DNA of 64,000 nucleotides. It comes from Paenibacillus chitinolyticus NBRC 15660 (GTDB lineage Bacteria; Bacillota; Bacilli; Paenibacillales; NBRC-103111). The notes under the pieces are model-generated. The model was given only the letters and a program-made list of their open reading frames with translations, had not been told where the DNA came from and did no database searches. This document shows positions 45,881-54,459 of this stretch, piece by piece. The position numbers were made by a program, and so were the translations under genes. How positions within the stretch are numbered: the first letter of the stretch is position 1; each line of letters starts with the position of its first letter. Location: positions 186,001 through 250,000 of the forward strand of contig NZ_BBJT01000004.1 in NCBI RefSeq assembly GCF_000739915.1, in the 5' to 3' direction.

Positions 45881-46684
45881 TTAATGAGAATGCGAATTCG
45901 TGCCGAAGAGCTTATCGAGCCCGTACACCCGCTCCAGAATGTAAATAAACACCAGACTGAGCAGGATGACGACGGACGAAACCGAAGCGACAAGCGGATT
46001 GAGCGTTTCCTGCATATAGCTGAAAATCGCCATCGGCAGAGTTGTCGTCTCCGGGGAGACCAGGAACAGTGAAACCGTCACGTTATCGAACGAAGTCAGG
46101 AACGAGAAGATCATCCCGGACAAAATCGCTGGACGAAGCAGCGGGAGCGTGATGTCGCGAAAAACCTGAAACGGACTGGCCCCCAGAATATAAGCCGCAC
46201 GTTCCAAAGTGTAATCGTATGCGCTCAGCCCCGTCATCGTCAGCCGGACCACATACGGGATCGAAATGAGCATGTGGGTGATCAGCAGTCCAGTAAAGGT
46301 TCCCGCCAGGCCGATCCGGGTGAAGAAGAGCAGCGCAGCCATCCCTATTATAATAGAAGGAACGGTGAGCGGAGACAGCAGCAATGCATTGACGAAGCCG
46401 CTCCCCGGGAACTTGTATTTGTGAATCGCCATGGCGGCCAGCGTGCCGATGATTGTAGACAAAACGGCCGACAGAGCTGCCAGCTCCAAACTGAAAATAA
46501 ACGACTCGATAAATTCCGGCCGGTCCAAAATTTTCTCATACCATTTCAGCGAAAAGCCTTCCGGCGGGAAGGACAAATAGTTGGCCGACGTAAGCGAGGT
46601 CGGAATAATGACCAGCAGCGGTGAAATGACGAAAAGCAGCACGATAAACGTAACGATGCCGAGCCACGGGATGCGTCTGATCAC
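45881..46684 (-). CDS. ABC transporter permease (PotC-like)
   Basis: A 267-residue permease with six membrane segments and an EAA-like loop near residues 170-190. It belongs to the spermidine/putrescine/2-aminoethylphosphonate-type group. Its start overlaps the stop of the previous permease by four bases (ATGA), so the two are co-translated. Substrate cannot be named from sequence. Confidence 0.88.
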   Translation of the reverse strand: MIRRIPWLGIVTFIVLLFVISPLLVIIPTSLTSANYLSFPPEGFSLKWYEKILDRPEFIESFIFSLELAALSAVLSTIIGTLAAMAIHKYKFPGSGFVNALLLSPLTVPSIIIGMAALLFFTRIGLAGTFTGLLITHMLISIPYVVRLTMTGLSAYDYTLERAAYILGASPFQVFRDITLPLLRPAILSGMIFSFLTSFDNVTVSLFLVSPETTTLPMAIFSYMQETLNPLVASVSSVVILLSLVFIYILERVYGLDKLFGTNSHSH

Positions 46685-47547
46685 GAGAACACCTCCCGGT
46701 AGCGCTTCGTTTCCACGATTTTCGTAAATACCGTCACGAGCGCATAGGTGGAAGCCAGCATCAGAAAGGCGAGCGCCGAGCCGAGCGGCCAGTCGAGCGT
46801 GGCCATAATTTTCTCGTACGTGATGACCGGCATGACTTTAACCGAGCTTCCGCCCATCAGGGCAGGGGTGACGAAAGCGCTCATGGATAAGCTGAACACC
46901 AAGGTCGTCCCGGCAAAAATGCCCGGCAGGCTGAGCGGCAGCGTGATGGAGAAAAACGAACGGGCCTTCGAGGCGCCCAGAATTCCCGCCGCTTTGTACA
47001 GGGACTGGTCGACGGCATACAAGCTTGTCGCCAGCGCAAGCACCATGTACACGATAAAGGAATCCGTGAGTCCGATGACCACGCCAAGCTCGTTGTACAG
47101 AAGCTTAAGCGGCTTGTCGATCAGGCCGAGCTTGATCAGAGAGCTGTTGACCCAGCCTTTGTCACCCAGAATGACGACCCAGCCGAAGTTGCGGATGACC
47201 ACGGAGATCAGATGCGGTGAAATGATCAGAAACGTGACGAGTCCGCGCATTTTGCCCGACGCCTTGGACATGAAGAGCGCAACCGGGTATCCGAGAATGA
47301 GCGTCAGCAGGACAGTATACAAGCTGAGCTTGATCGTCCGCCACAAGATGCCCGCATAATACGGGTCCTGTACGAAAAGCAGGTAATTATGCAGCGAGAA
47401 CTGCTGCTCGGCGTCCTGCAAACTCTGGAGCAGGATGTAGATCATCGGGATGAGAAACGCGCCGAGCAGAACGATCAGACCGGGGGCCAGAAGAAACAGC
47501 CCCGTCCAGGACGACAGGCGGCGGAAGCGGGAGGATTTCGCCTGCAT
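46681..47547 (-). CDS. ABC transporter permease (PotB-like)
   Basis: A 288-residue permease of the PotB group with six membrane segments, ending shortly after an EAA-type loop (AAGILGASKARSFFSITLPLS near residue 180-200). It follows the ATPase gene after three bases and pairs with the PotC-like protein by a four-base overlap. Confidence 0.88.
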   Translation of the reverse strand: MQAKSSRFRRLSSWTGLFLLAPGLIVLLGAFLIPMIYILLQSLQDAEQQFSLHNYLLFVQDPYYAGILWRTIKLSLYTVLLTLILGYPVALFMSKASGKMRGLVTFLIISPHLISVVIRNFGWVVILGDKGWVNSSLIKLGLIDKPLKLLYNELGVVIGLTDSFIVYMVLALATSLYAVDQSLYKAAGILGASKARSFFSITLPLSLPGIFAGTTLVFSLSMSAFVTPALMGGSSVKVMPVITYEKIMATLDWPLGSALAFLMLASTYALVTVFTKIVETKRYREVFS

Positions 47548-47550
47548 GGC

Positions 47551-48654
47551 CTACTGCTCCTTCCGCGGGAATACGAAGACATCCTTCGGATTCCACGTCA
47601 GTCCCACCTGCCGGCCCGCCGTGTAGTCCGCCAGCCCGTCCTGCATCTGCATCCTTACGGTAACGAGCGCGGAGCCGACCTCTACCTCGCATTCCACGAA
47701 GGAACCGAGGAAGGATAGCTGCCGGATCGTTCCCGCGGCCCGTACGGTATCCGCAAGCGCGCCGGACTCCGTCAGGCGGATTTTCTCCGGACGCACGTAG
47801 GCGACCACGGATTCCCCTGTCGTAAACGTGCGTCCGTCCGCGAACGCCTCCAGCACGAATCCGGCGTCGGTCTGCACGGCCATCCCGCCGTTTGCAGATC
47901 CCCGGACCGTGCCGGGCAAGCGGTTGGATTTGCCGATGAAGGTGTGCACGAATTCGGAGGCTGGGCGGTTGTAAATGTCCCAAGGCGTGCCGATTTGTTC
48001 GACCTTGCCGTGATCCAGCACGACGATCCGGTCGGACAAATACAGGGCCTCCTCCTGGTCGTGCGTTACGAAAATCGTCGTGACGCCCGTCTCTTTGTGC
48101 AAACGCTTCAGCTCGTCGCGGAGCTCTTCACGCAGCTTCGCGTCCAGGTTGCTGAGCGGCTCGTCGAGAAGAAGCAGGGACGGCTCGATCACGAGCGCCC
48201 GGGCGATCGCGATCCGCTGGCGCTGTCCGCCGGAAAGCTGCTTCGGATAGCGGTCGGCCACATGGGGCAGCTTGACGAGCTCCAGTATCTTCCGCACCTT
48301 GTCTTTGATTTCCGCCTTCGGCATTTTGCGCAGCTTGAGCCCGTAGGCTACATTCTCGGCAACCGTCATATGCGGGAACAGCGAATAAGTCTGAAACACC
48401 ATGCCCAGGTCACGCTTATTCGAAGGAACGCCGTTCATACGCTTGCCTTTGATCGAAATTTCGCCGCCGTCCGGGTCCAAGAACCCGGCAATCATGTTCA
48501 GCGTCGTCGTCTTGCCGCACCCCGAAGGGCCGAGAAAGGAGATGCACTCTCCTTGCTCGATCTTCAGGTCAAAGTTGTCGACGACCACGTTGGAACCGAA
48601 TGTTTTACGGACGGCATTAAGTTCGACATCTATCTTCTTTTCCAACTGAATCAC
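47551..48654 (-). CDS. ABC transporter ATPase (PotA-like)
   Basis: A 367-residue ATPase. Walker A (GPSGCGKTT, 42-50), the Q-loop, the signature LSGGQ (140-144) and Walker B LLLDEP (161-166) are complete. The C-terminal part (about 240-360) is a TOBE domain of the regulatory type, as in PotA, MalK and FbpC. The gene lies between the binding protein and the permeases. It energises import of the unknown substrate. Confidence 0.93.
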   Translation of the reverse strand: MIQLEKKIDVELNAVRKTFGSNVVVDNFDLKIEQGECISFLGPSGCGKTTTLNMIAGFLDPDGGEISIKGKRMNGVPSNKRDLGMVFQTYSLFPHMTVAENVAYGLKLRKMPKAEIKDKVRKILELVKLPHVADRYPKQLSGGQRQRIAIARALVIEPSLLLLDEPLSNLDAKLREELRDELKRLHKETGVTTIFVTHDQEEALYLSDRIVVLDHGKVEQIGTPWDIYNRPASEFVHTFIGKSNRLPGTVRGSANGGMAVQTDAGFVLEAFADGRTFTTGESVVAYVRPEKIRLTESGALADTVRAAGTIRQLSFLGSFVECEVEVGSALVTVRMQMQDGLADYTAGRQVGLTWNPKDVFVFPRKEQ

Positions 48655-48667
48655 CTGTTTTCCGAAT

Positions 48668-49777
48668 CTATTTGCCTACCGAAGGTGCGATTTCCTTGTT
48701 GAAGCGGTCGATCCATCCGGCGGTGCTGCCGCCTACGGTTTCGTAATCGAATTTCACGATTTTGGAGCGGTCGAATTCGATTTTTTTGGATATATCTTCC
48801 GGAAGCTTTACGGATGTGGCCGGGTTATAATACAGCTTTGAAGCGTACAATGTCTGAACTTCGTCCGTCAAAAGGAAGTCGATGAAAAGCTTCGCGGCGT
48901 TCGGATGCTTCGCGTTCTTGGTCATTGTGGCCACGTTCGGCACCAGGTTGGCGCCTTCCTTCGGCACGACGAACTTCAGCTCGATCCCCTGGTCCTTCTG
49001 CACAATGCTGCGGGCCATCGTCCAGGACGTGTACGCCGCCGATTTGTTCTGCAGGTTCTGCTGGAGCTGCGCGGCGCTTTTGGCAAAGGTCGGCATGTAT
49101 CCTGCAATCGTTTTCAGTTTTTCGAAGCCCGGATCCATATTTTTCTCCGACCCGCCGTTCGCATAAGCCAGCATGATCAGAGCCGAACGGCCGAAGTTGC
49201 TGGAAATCTCGGTCAGGGTGAGGTTGCCTTTCATCTCGGGACGGGCCAGATCGTTCCAGGACTCGGGAATCGGAAGATTTTTTTCTTTCACAATCGCTTC
49301 GTTATAGGAGATGCCCATCGGCGTGAAGTTAACGGCGACCCCGCTGTCTTCGGCCACTTTCAGATCGGCGATCACGTTTTTCATGTTCGGGATATCGGCT
49401 TCTTTAAGCGGTTCGAAAAGACCCTCTTTGCGTCCGATTTCCTGCTCGCCGCCTTCAATGATGGCAACGTCCGTCTGCGGATCGTTTTTAACCGCTTTCG
49501 CTTTGGCGACGATTTCGGTCGATACGCCGGATACATACGTCAGTTTGATGTCGGGATATTTCGCTTTGAAACGTTTGAAAATTTCGTCTTTCATCAGCTC
49601 TTCTACCGTAGCTCCGTTACCCGCAACAACAAGCTCTTTCTCCGGCTGCAGCGCTGAAGTCGATGCGCCCGGCGAAGCGGCGGCATCCTTTGCCGGCTCT
49701 TTTGAAGATCCGCATCCTGCAAGAAGTGATCCGCACAGAGCGGCAACTGAAACCAAGACCCCGATTTTCTTTTTCAT
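48668..49777 (-). CDS. extracellular solute-binding lipoprotein (PotD/IdiA-like)
   Basis: A 369-residue binding protein. Its signal ends at the lipobox LAGC (Cys22), after MKKKIGVLVSVAALCG. The rest follows the fold of spermidine/iron/phosphonate binding proteins. First gene of the operon with the PotA/B/C-like genes and the M20 peptidase. A 17-base palindrome lies 36 bases before the start codon and is probably the operator. Confidence 0.88.
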   Translation of the reverse strand: MKKKIGVLVSVAALCGSLLAGCGSSKEPAKDAAASPGASTSALQPEKELVVAGNGATVEELMKDEIFKRFKAKYPDIKLTYVSGVSTEIVAKAKAVKNDPQTDVAIIEGGEQEIGRKEGLFEPLKEADIPNMKNVIADLKVAEDSGVAVNFTPMGISYNEAIVKEKNLPIPESWNDLARPEMKGNLTLTEISSNFGRSALIMLAYANGGSEKNMDPGFEKLKTIAGYMPTFAKSAAQLQQNLQNKSAAYTSWTMARSIVQKDQGIELKFVVPKEGANLVPNVATMTKNAKHPNAAKLFIDFLLTDEVQTLYASKLYYNPATSVKLPEDISKKIEFDRSKIVKFDYETVGGSTAGWIDRFNKEIAPSVGK

Positions 49778-49812
49778 GGATGGACATCCCTTCTATTTGG
49801 TTTTCGCTAATC

Positions 49813-49848
49813 GTTCACTATATGTGAACAATGTTTCCTATAAGGAAA
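49813..49848. promoter_or_regulatory. palindromic operators before the importer operon
   Basis: A perfect 17-base palindrome GTTCACTATATGTGAAC (49813-49829) and a second TTTCCTATAAGGAAA (49834-49848) lie just upstream of the binding-protein gene, between it and the IclR gene. IclR regulators bind such palindromes, so one or both are likely its sites. Confidence 0.6.
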
Positions 49849-50039
49849 TCTTAAAGTGATTCTATCACGCTCTTTCCAGCCTAGCAATACATATGTCAGG
49901 TTTAAAAAAAGATTATTTTTCCGGAGCGTAGCCCGTCCGAAGCACCTCTAGGAAACCCAAAATAAGTATGCTACAATAGCAATAATTTGCTTGCATGTCG
50001 GGATATTCCGACGATATGACCGCCTGGGGGAGTCTGTTC

Positions 50040-50792
50040 ATGGAGCACCATTTGTCTTCCGTTAAAAACAGCAGCCGCCTGCTCAAAGAGTTTCTAGACG
50101 GTCCGAAGGAGCTCGGAGTCACCGAACTGAGCCGCCGGCTTCAGTTGTCTAAAGGCGCCGTTCATAAGCTGCTCGCTACGCTCGAAAGCGACGGGTTTAT
50201 TTCGCAAAATCCGAGTACGAAGCAGTACTCGCTCGGTTTTACTCTGCTCGAACTCGGCACGAAAGTGCTTCGTGATCATAATCTCGTCGATTTCGCCAAA
50301 CCTTACCTGCAGCAGCTTGCGGAGAAAACGAAAGAACTGGCCTGTCTGTGCGTCGTCGACGGGAAAGACGCCATATATGTAGATAAAATCGATTCCCAGC
50401 ACCCCATCCGCTTCAATGTGGACGCGTTCCGCCGCTTCCCGCTGTATGCCACCTCCGCGTCCCGTGTGATGCTGGCTTTCCGGCCGGAGGCGTTTATCGA
50501 CAGCGTGCTTGCGGACGGAATCCGCACGTATACCCCGCATTCCATGCAGGCGCCGGACGAAATCAAAGAACGGCTTGCGGCTATCCGCAGCCGCGACTAC
50601 GAGATTTCGACGAATCTGCGCAACGTCGGCGTGACGGGGATGGCGGCTCCGATCCGGGATGCGACGGGCGAGATTGTCGCGTCCGTCAGCCTCATCGGGC
50701 CGTCGGACCGGGTCGTTCCGCAGCAGGATGCTTTCCTGCAGCAGGTTCTTCTGACGACGCGCAACATTTCGTTCGGCCTGGGCTACCGGTAG
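50040..50792 (+). CDS. IclR family regulator
   Basis: A 250-residue regulator (from ATG 50040, GGGGG nine bases upstream). An N-terminal winged helix (about 8-70, LGVTELSRRLQLSKGAVHKLLATL) is followed by the IclR effector domain with a conserved FRFN-like region and SVSLIGP near the end. It diverges from the PotD-like operon and is the obvious candidate for its control. It ends at a strong terminator. Confidence 0.92.
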   Translation: MEHHLSSVKNSSRLLKEFLDGPKELGVTELSRRLQLSKGAVHKLLATLESDGFISQNPSTKQYSLGFTLLELGTKVLRDHNLVDFAKPYLQQLAEKTKELACLCVVDGKDAIYVDKIDSQHPIRFNVDAFRRFPLYATSASRVMLAFRPEAFIDSVLADGIRTYTPHSMQAPDEIKERLAAIRSRDYEISTNLRNVGVTGMAAPIRDATGEIVASVSLIGPSDRVVPQQDAFLQQVLLTTRNISFGLGYR

Positions 50793-50836
50793 AACAAAAA
50801 ACCACCCGGAATCTAGATTCCGAGTGGTTTTTTGTT
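50792..50836. terminator. bidirectional terminator
   Basis: GAACAAAAAACCAC (50792-50805) pairs with GTGGTTTTTTGTTC (50823-50836), with an inner CCGGAAT/ATTCCG stem. It ends iclR; the A run also allows function for the copper genes on the opposite strand, though 82 bases separate it from copZ. Confidence 0.85.
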
Positions 50837-50917
50837 CTGTATTGCCCGCGGAAAGCTCCGCTGCCAGTGATGCCGGTCAGCCGCGGCACTTCCCGCGGGT
50901 TTGCGGCTTGGCCGGCC

Positions 50918-51118
50918 TTATACGACGTCGTAGCCCTGTTCTTCGATCGCTTCTTTGATCTGCTCGGGCTTTACGGCTCCCGCCTCGTATTCCACTTCGA
51001 CACGTCCCTCGGCCAGATGTACCTGAGCCTTCGCTCCCAGCTCTCCGACCGCTTTTTCTACCGAATTCACACAATGCTGGCAGGACATGCCCTCCACTTT
51101 CAACGTCAATTTTTCCAT
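50918..51118 (-). CDS. copZ: copper chaperone CopZ
   Basis: A 66-residue HMA-domain protein with the copper-binding motif GMSCQHC at residues 10-16. Chaperones of this type hand Cu(I) to CopA or to the repressor. It lies 33 bases after csoR in the same operon. The usual partner gene copA is not in this window. Confidence 0.93.
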   Translation of the reverse strand: MEKLTLKVEGMSCQHCVNSVEKAVGELGAKAQVHLAEGRVEVEYEAGAVKPEQIKEAIEEQGYDVV

Positions 51119-51151
51119 TTTCCTTACCCCTTTCTTCCGATTAGTTTGGGT

Positions 51152-51556
51152 TTATTTCATAAGCTTGTTGACAGTAACGAGCAGTTCGTCGATCACATCC
51201 GTATCGCCTTCCTGAATCCGCTCGATCACACAGCTTTTCATATGCCCTTCCAGCAGCAGTTTGCCCACGCTGTTCAAGGCGGACTGCACAGCGGCAATCT
51301 GGTTGAGCACATCGTCGCAGTACGTGTCTTTCTCGATCATGCCTTTGACGCCGCGGATCTGACCTTCGATCCGGTTCAACCTGGAAACCAAGTTATTCTT
51401 CACCTTGTCGCTGTGATGGCTTCTTCTTTCCGTATCTTCGTCGCGCGTATGTGTATGACAGGAAGTCCCGGCATCCGCCGAAGCAAGCGGAGCGCTGCCC
51501 GTTTCGCCTTCGGTTCTGCCGTTATCCTTTTCGGAATGGAGTACCATCTTGTTCAA
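51152..51556 (-). CDS. csoR: copper-sensing repressor CsoR
   Basis: A 134-residue helical repressor. The Cu(I) ligands of the family are present: Cys in TYCDD near residue 79, His in EGHMKSC near residue 104 and the Cys four residues later. Ahead of the core stands an unusual 50-residue His/Asp/Glu-rich tail, about twice the length of other CsoR tails, which may help gather metal. CsoR releases its operator when it binds Cu(I). It is the first gene of the csoR-copZ operon. Confidence 0.92.
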   Translation of the reverse strand: MNKMVLHSEKDNGRTEGETGSAPLASADAGTSCHTHTRDEDTERRSHHSDKVKNNLVSRLNRIEGQIRGVKGMIEKDTYCDDVLNQIAAVQSALNSVGKLLLEGHMKSCVIERIQEGDTDVIDELLVTVNKLMK

Positions 51557-51578
51557 CCTCCCTTATCACCAGCATAAC

Positions 51579-51595
51579 ATACCCCATGGGGGTAT
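51579..51595. promoter_or_regulatory. CsoR operator
   Basis: ATACCCCATGGGGGTAT is an inverted repeat with the G/C tract and flanking AT steps known for CsoR sites. It lies 23 bases before the csoR start, so the operon is autoregulated. Confidence 0.75.
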
Positions 51596-51846
51596 TTCAA
51601 TAATCTTTTGACCGAAATTTTTTTGCCGTCATTCATAAAAATTTAGGCTTGTTAAAATCTTCTGGATTGGGTATTATAAAAATAACATATGAATACTTGC
51701 TCATATATTTGTTTTAAAATTTAACACAACCCAATGCAATCTCATTTTTCCTTACTCAGGATAAGAAAGCCGAATAAATCGAGAGCAGTTGGGAAGGACA
51801 CCCTAGTTTTTATCAAACTTGCGTCACGCAAAGGAGGAACAGCGGT

Positions 51847-52839
51847 ATGAACGACTCAAAAAAACGGAAAGCAGCCGGTGCCGCAAGCGGCCAAATTCAC
51901 CGGCACGATCACGGGCATTCCCACGACCATTCTCATGATCACGAACATGGCGGAATCGGGCATCATCACGGCCCCAGCAGCAAAAAGGGACTGTTTATCG
52001 CTTTTCTCATCACAACGGTCATTATGGTGCTGGAATTCGCCGGCGGTCTGCTGACGAACAGTCTGGCGCTGTTGTCGGATTCCGGGCATATGCTGAGCGA
52101 TGCGGCGTCTCTGCTGCTCAGTCTGGTCGCCATGTGGTTTGCGGCCCGTCCCGCCTCTCCCAGAAGAACGTACGGCTTCTACCGTGTGGAGATTTTAACG
52201 GCTATGCTGAACGGCATCACCCTCGTCGTCCTCTCCATCCTGATCATCCGGGAGGCCGTTGAACGCTTCGCGCACCCTCCGGCAATCGCGAGCGGCACGA
52301 TGACGCTTATCGCCGTCATCGGCTTGGTCGCCAACCTCGTCAGCGCCTGGTTTCTGACCCGGATGGGCGGCGCCAAAGACAACCTCAACGTCAGAAGCGC
52401 TTATCTGCACGTGCTCGGGGATGCGCTCGGCTCCGTAGGGGCGATAATCGCCGGTCTTCTGATGCAGGCGTTCCAGTGGTATCAGGCAGACCCGATTATC
52501 TCCATCCTGGTCTCGCTGCTCATTCTGCGCAGCGCCTGGGGCGTGCTGAAATCCGCCACGCATATTCTGCTCGAAGGCGTTCCGTCGCGCCTGGACGCCG
52601 ATGATGTCCGCAGCGCCCTGCTGCGTATTCCCGGCGTCCGCGAGGTCCATGATCTTCACATCTGGACGATCACGTCCGGCATGGATTCTTTTAGCTGTCA
52701 TCTGCTCATCGACGATGAAGCCGACAGCCAGGAGGTTCTCCAGCAGGCCGTTGCCTGTATGGAGAACGAGTATAAGATCCGGCATGCCACCATCCAGGTA
52801 GAAACCCGTCATCTGAAGCATGCGGAGTTCAGTATATGA
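51847..52839 (+). CDS. cation diffusion facilitator (CzcD-type metal efflux)
   Basis: A 330-residue CDF transporter with a His-rich cytosolic N-terminus (about 16-40, HDHGHSHDHSHDHEH), six membrane segments, and the metal motifs HMLSD near residue 82 and HVLGD near residue 187. The C-terminal cytoplasmic domain is present. CDF proteins export Zn, Co, Cd or Ni in exchange for protons. AAAGGAGG precedes the ATG. Its direct copper role is uncertain, since CDF proteins rarely carry copper. Confidence 0.92.
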   Translation: MNDSKKRKAAGAASGQIHRHDHGHSHDHSHDHEHGGIGHHHGPSSKKGLFIAFLITTVIMVLEFAGGLLTNSLALLSDSGHMLSDAASLLLSLVAMWFAARPASPRRTYGFYRVEILTAMLNGITLVVLSILIIREAVERFAHPPAIASGTMTLIAVIGLVANLVSAWFLTRMGGAKDNLNVRSAYLHVLGDALGSVGAIIAGLLMQAFQWYQADPIISILVSLLILRSAWGVLKSATHILLEGVPSRLDADDVRSALLRIPGVREVHDLHIWTITSGMDSFSCHLLIDDEADSQEVLQQAVACMENEYKIRHATIQVETRHLKHAEFSI

Positions 52840-53145
52840 GGTAGAGCCGGCTGTCCTCTGCCGGCCTGGAGCAGGTCGTGGTCCCGGCAATTCCGACTAT
52901 TCGCTGCTCGCGAAGAAACGGACCGGCCGCGCTGACGCCGCGCCAGGATGATCGCATCCCTCTGTACGCGATACGCAGGATTTAATGCAGCCTTACGGGA
53001 AAACCGCCATTTCGGCGGTCCGCAAGGCTGCATCCTACCGGTCTCTAAATGAAAAGCCCGCGGCATAATGCGCGGGCTTTTCGCTTTCCACCGGGAGGCC
53101 GGATTCCCCGGGAAATGCCACGTAAGCCCGGCAATCCCCTTTCCT
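52840..53145. other. gap with two hairpins
   Basis: GCAGCCTT (52987-52994) pairs with AAGGCTGC (53024-53031), with inner ACCGCC/GGCGGT. AAAAGCCCGCG (53052-53062) pairs with CGCGGGCTTTT (53071-53081); it is the terminator of the CDF gene and, in reverse, of the small gene at 53146-53271. No protein gene was seen. Confidence 0.6.
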
Positions 53146-53271
53146 CTACTCCTCTATTCCCTGATGAGTTTCGGCGGCAATTTCTTTCAGCGAGCGGATT
53201 TTCCCGTGGGGATTCTGTCTTTGCTTACGGCTTTTGGCCAAGCCTTCCTTCCGGTTCTTCGATTGGGTCAT
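53146..53271 (-). CDS. small DUF6254-like protein
   Basis: A 41-residue ORF starting at ATG 53271, with AAAAGGAG nine bases upstream on the minus strand and a terminator (53052-53081) about 65 bases downstream. The sequence opens MTQSKNRKEG, has an RKQRQNPHGK motif and ends in an acidic tail; this matches the short basic DUF6254-type proteins of Bacillales (MTQSK...NPHGK...SL/FKEL). Function is unknown; similar genes may be expressed in the spore line. Fixed spacing of site, start and terminator makes a real gene likely although it is very short. Confidence 0.7.
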   Translation of the reverse strand: MTQSKNRKEGLAKSRKQRQNPHGKIRSLKEIAAETHQGIEE

Positions 53272-53496
53272 GAAACGACACTCCTTTTCGTGAAGGGGTA
53301 CGGTTCGTCGACGAGTCGATTCTCCGCTCTGCCCTCCTAGTTTTCGCCCGCGGAAGGCCCTCTATTCGGCCGCTTTACTTTCTCTTCCTTTTTCGGGTCC
53401 GCCGCTTATAAACTTCGGTTCCCGGTTAAAAGGACATCCGGCGATTTCCCTTACTCGTTTTTCCGTCACCTGCCCCCGGTCCCAATAAAAAACAAC

Positions 53497-53525
53497 TTGA
53501 AGCCCGAACTGGAACGTTTTAGGAT
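53497..53525 (+). promoter_or_regulatory. candidate promoter of the TipA-type regulator
   Basis: TTGAAG (53497-53502) and TAGGAT (53520-53525) are 17 bases apart, 45 bases before the ATG. MerR-type genes often have a longer spacing, so this could be a normal sigma-A promoter. Confidence 0.35.
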
Positions 53526-53570
53526 GTAAGAATAGGAAAAGAACCCATCGGGAAAGGAAATCCGGATGAT

Positions 53571-54362
53571 ATGTATTCCGTTGGCGAACTTGCGCGTAAA
53601 GCGAACATCACGGTGCGCACCCTGCACCATTACGATCAGATCGGGCTTCTGAAGCCCTCCGGCTCCACGGAAGGCGGCCACCGGCTTTACTCCGACGAGG
53701 ATGTTATGCGGCTGGAACAGATTTCGATCCTCAAAAAAATGGGACTCGGGTTAAAAGCCGTCCATGAAATGCTCGATAGCTACGGAACCGACTGGCTCTC
53801 CTGCCTGGAAGATCAGCTTCAAATGGTTCAGCGCGAGAAAGAGAAACTCGAAGAACTGGAAAGCATGCTCCGCGTTACGATCCATTCCGTTCAAATAGAA
53901 GGCACCCTGAACTGGAACGCGATGTTCCAAATGATCCGGCTCAGTCAAAAAGATCCCGCGGCCAAACAGCGCTTCATCCGCGAGCATTTCACGGCCGAGG
54001 AGCGGAAGCTGCTTCACAAGCTGCCTAATCTGAATAAAGATGACCCCCTGACAATGCGCTGGACAGAAGAGGTTGCACAGGCCAAGGCCGTCATGCACGA
54101 AGATCCGGCTTCTCCGGCCGCGCAGGAAGTCGCTGCGCGGATCACGACGCTGGCCTTGGAGGCTTTTGACGGCAATCATACCCTGATGAACAAGTACTGG
54201 GAGCTGCACGGCGCGGAAGATAATCCGATGAACCTGTACCCGTTCGAACCCGAACTGCTGGAGTTTCTTAACGCGGCGTTTGAGTACTACGACCGCACTC
54301 AGACGGCGCACGAAGCTGCAGCTCCTCCGAAGCCCTTCGTCGGCAAGAATCGCCGGAAGTGA
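53571..54362 (+). CDS. MerR family regulator with TipAS-type effector domain
   Basis: A 263-residue protein: MerR helix-turn-helix and wing at 1-70 (YSVGELARKANITVRTLHHYDQIGLLKPS), coiled-coil near 72-107, then a TipAS-like helical domain at about 115-250. TipA-type proteins sense drugs or peptides and activate resistance genes. It stands just ahead of the GRDP-like gene; co-regulation is possible. Confidence 0.9.
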   Translation: MYSVGELARKANITVRTLHHYDQIGLLKPSGSTEGGHRLYSDEDVMRLEQISILKKMGLGLKAVHEMLDSYGTDWLSCLEDQLQMVQREKEKLEELESMLRVTIHSVQIEGTLNWNAMFQMIRLSQKDPAAKQRFIREHFTAEERKLLHKLPNLNKDDPLTMRWTEEVAQAKAVMHEDPASPAAQEVAARITTLALEAFDGNHTLMNKYWELHGAEDNPMNLYPFEPELLEFLNAAFEYYDRTQTAHEAAAPPKPFVGKNRRK

Positions 54363-54459
54363 AGAAGCAAGAAACCGTGCGAACGGTCTTGAACCACGAT
54401 CCTAACAACTAACCGAGCAACGAACTAAACAGGTATCGGCCTGATGATGGAGGTTTCGC

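Noticed and set aside
53049-53340. Plus-strand open frames opposite the DUF6254-like gene
   Set aside because: They are shadows of the minus-strand gene and cross its terminator.
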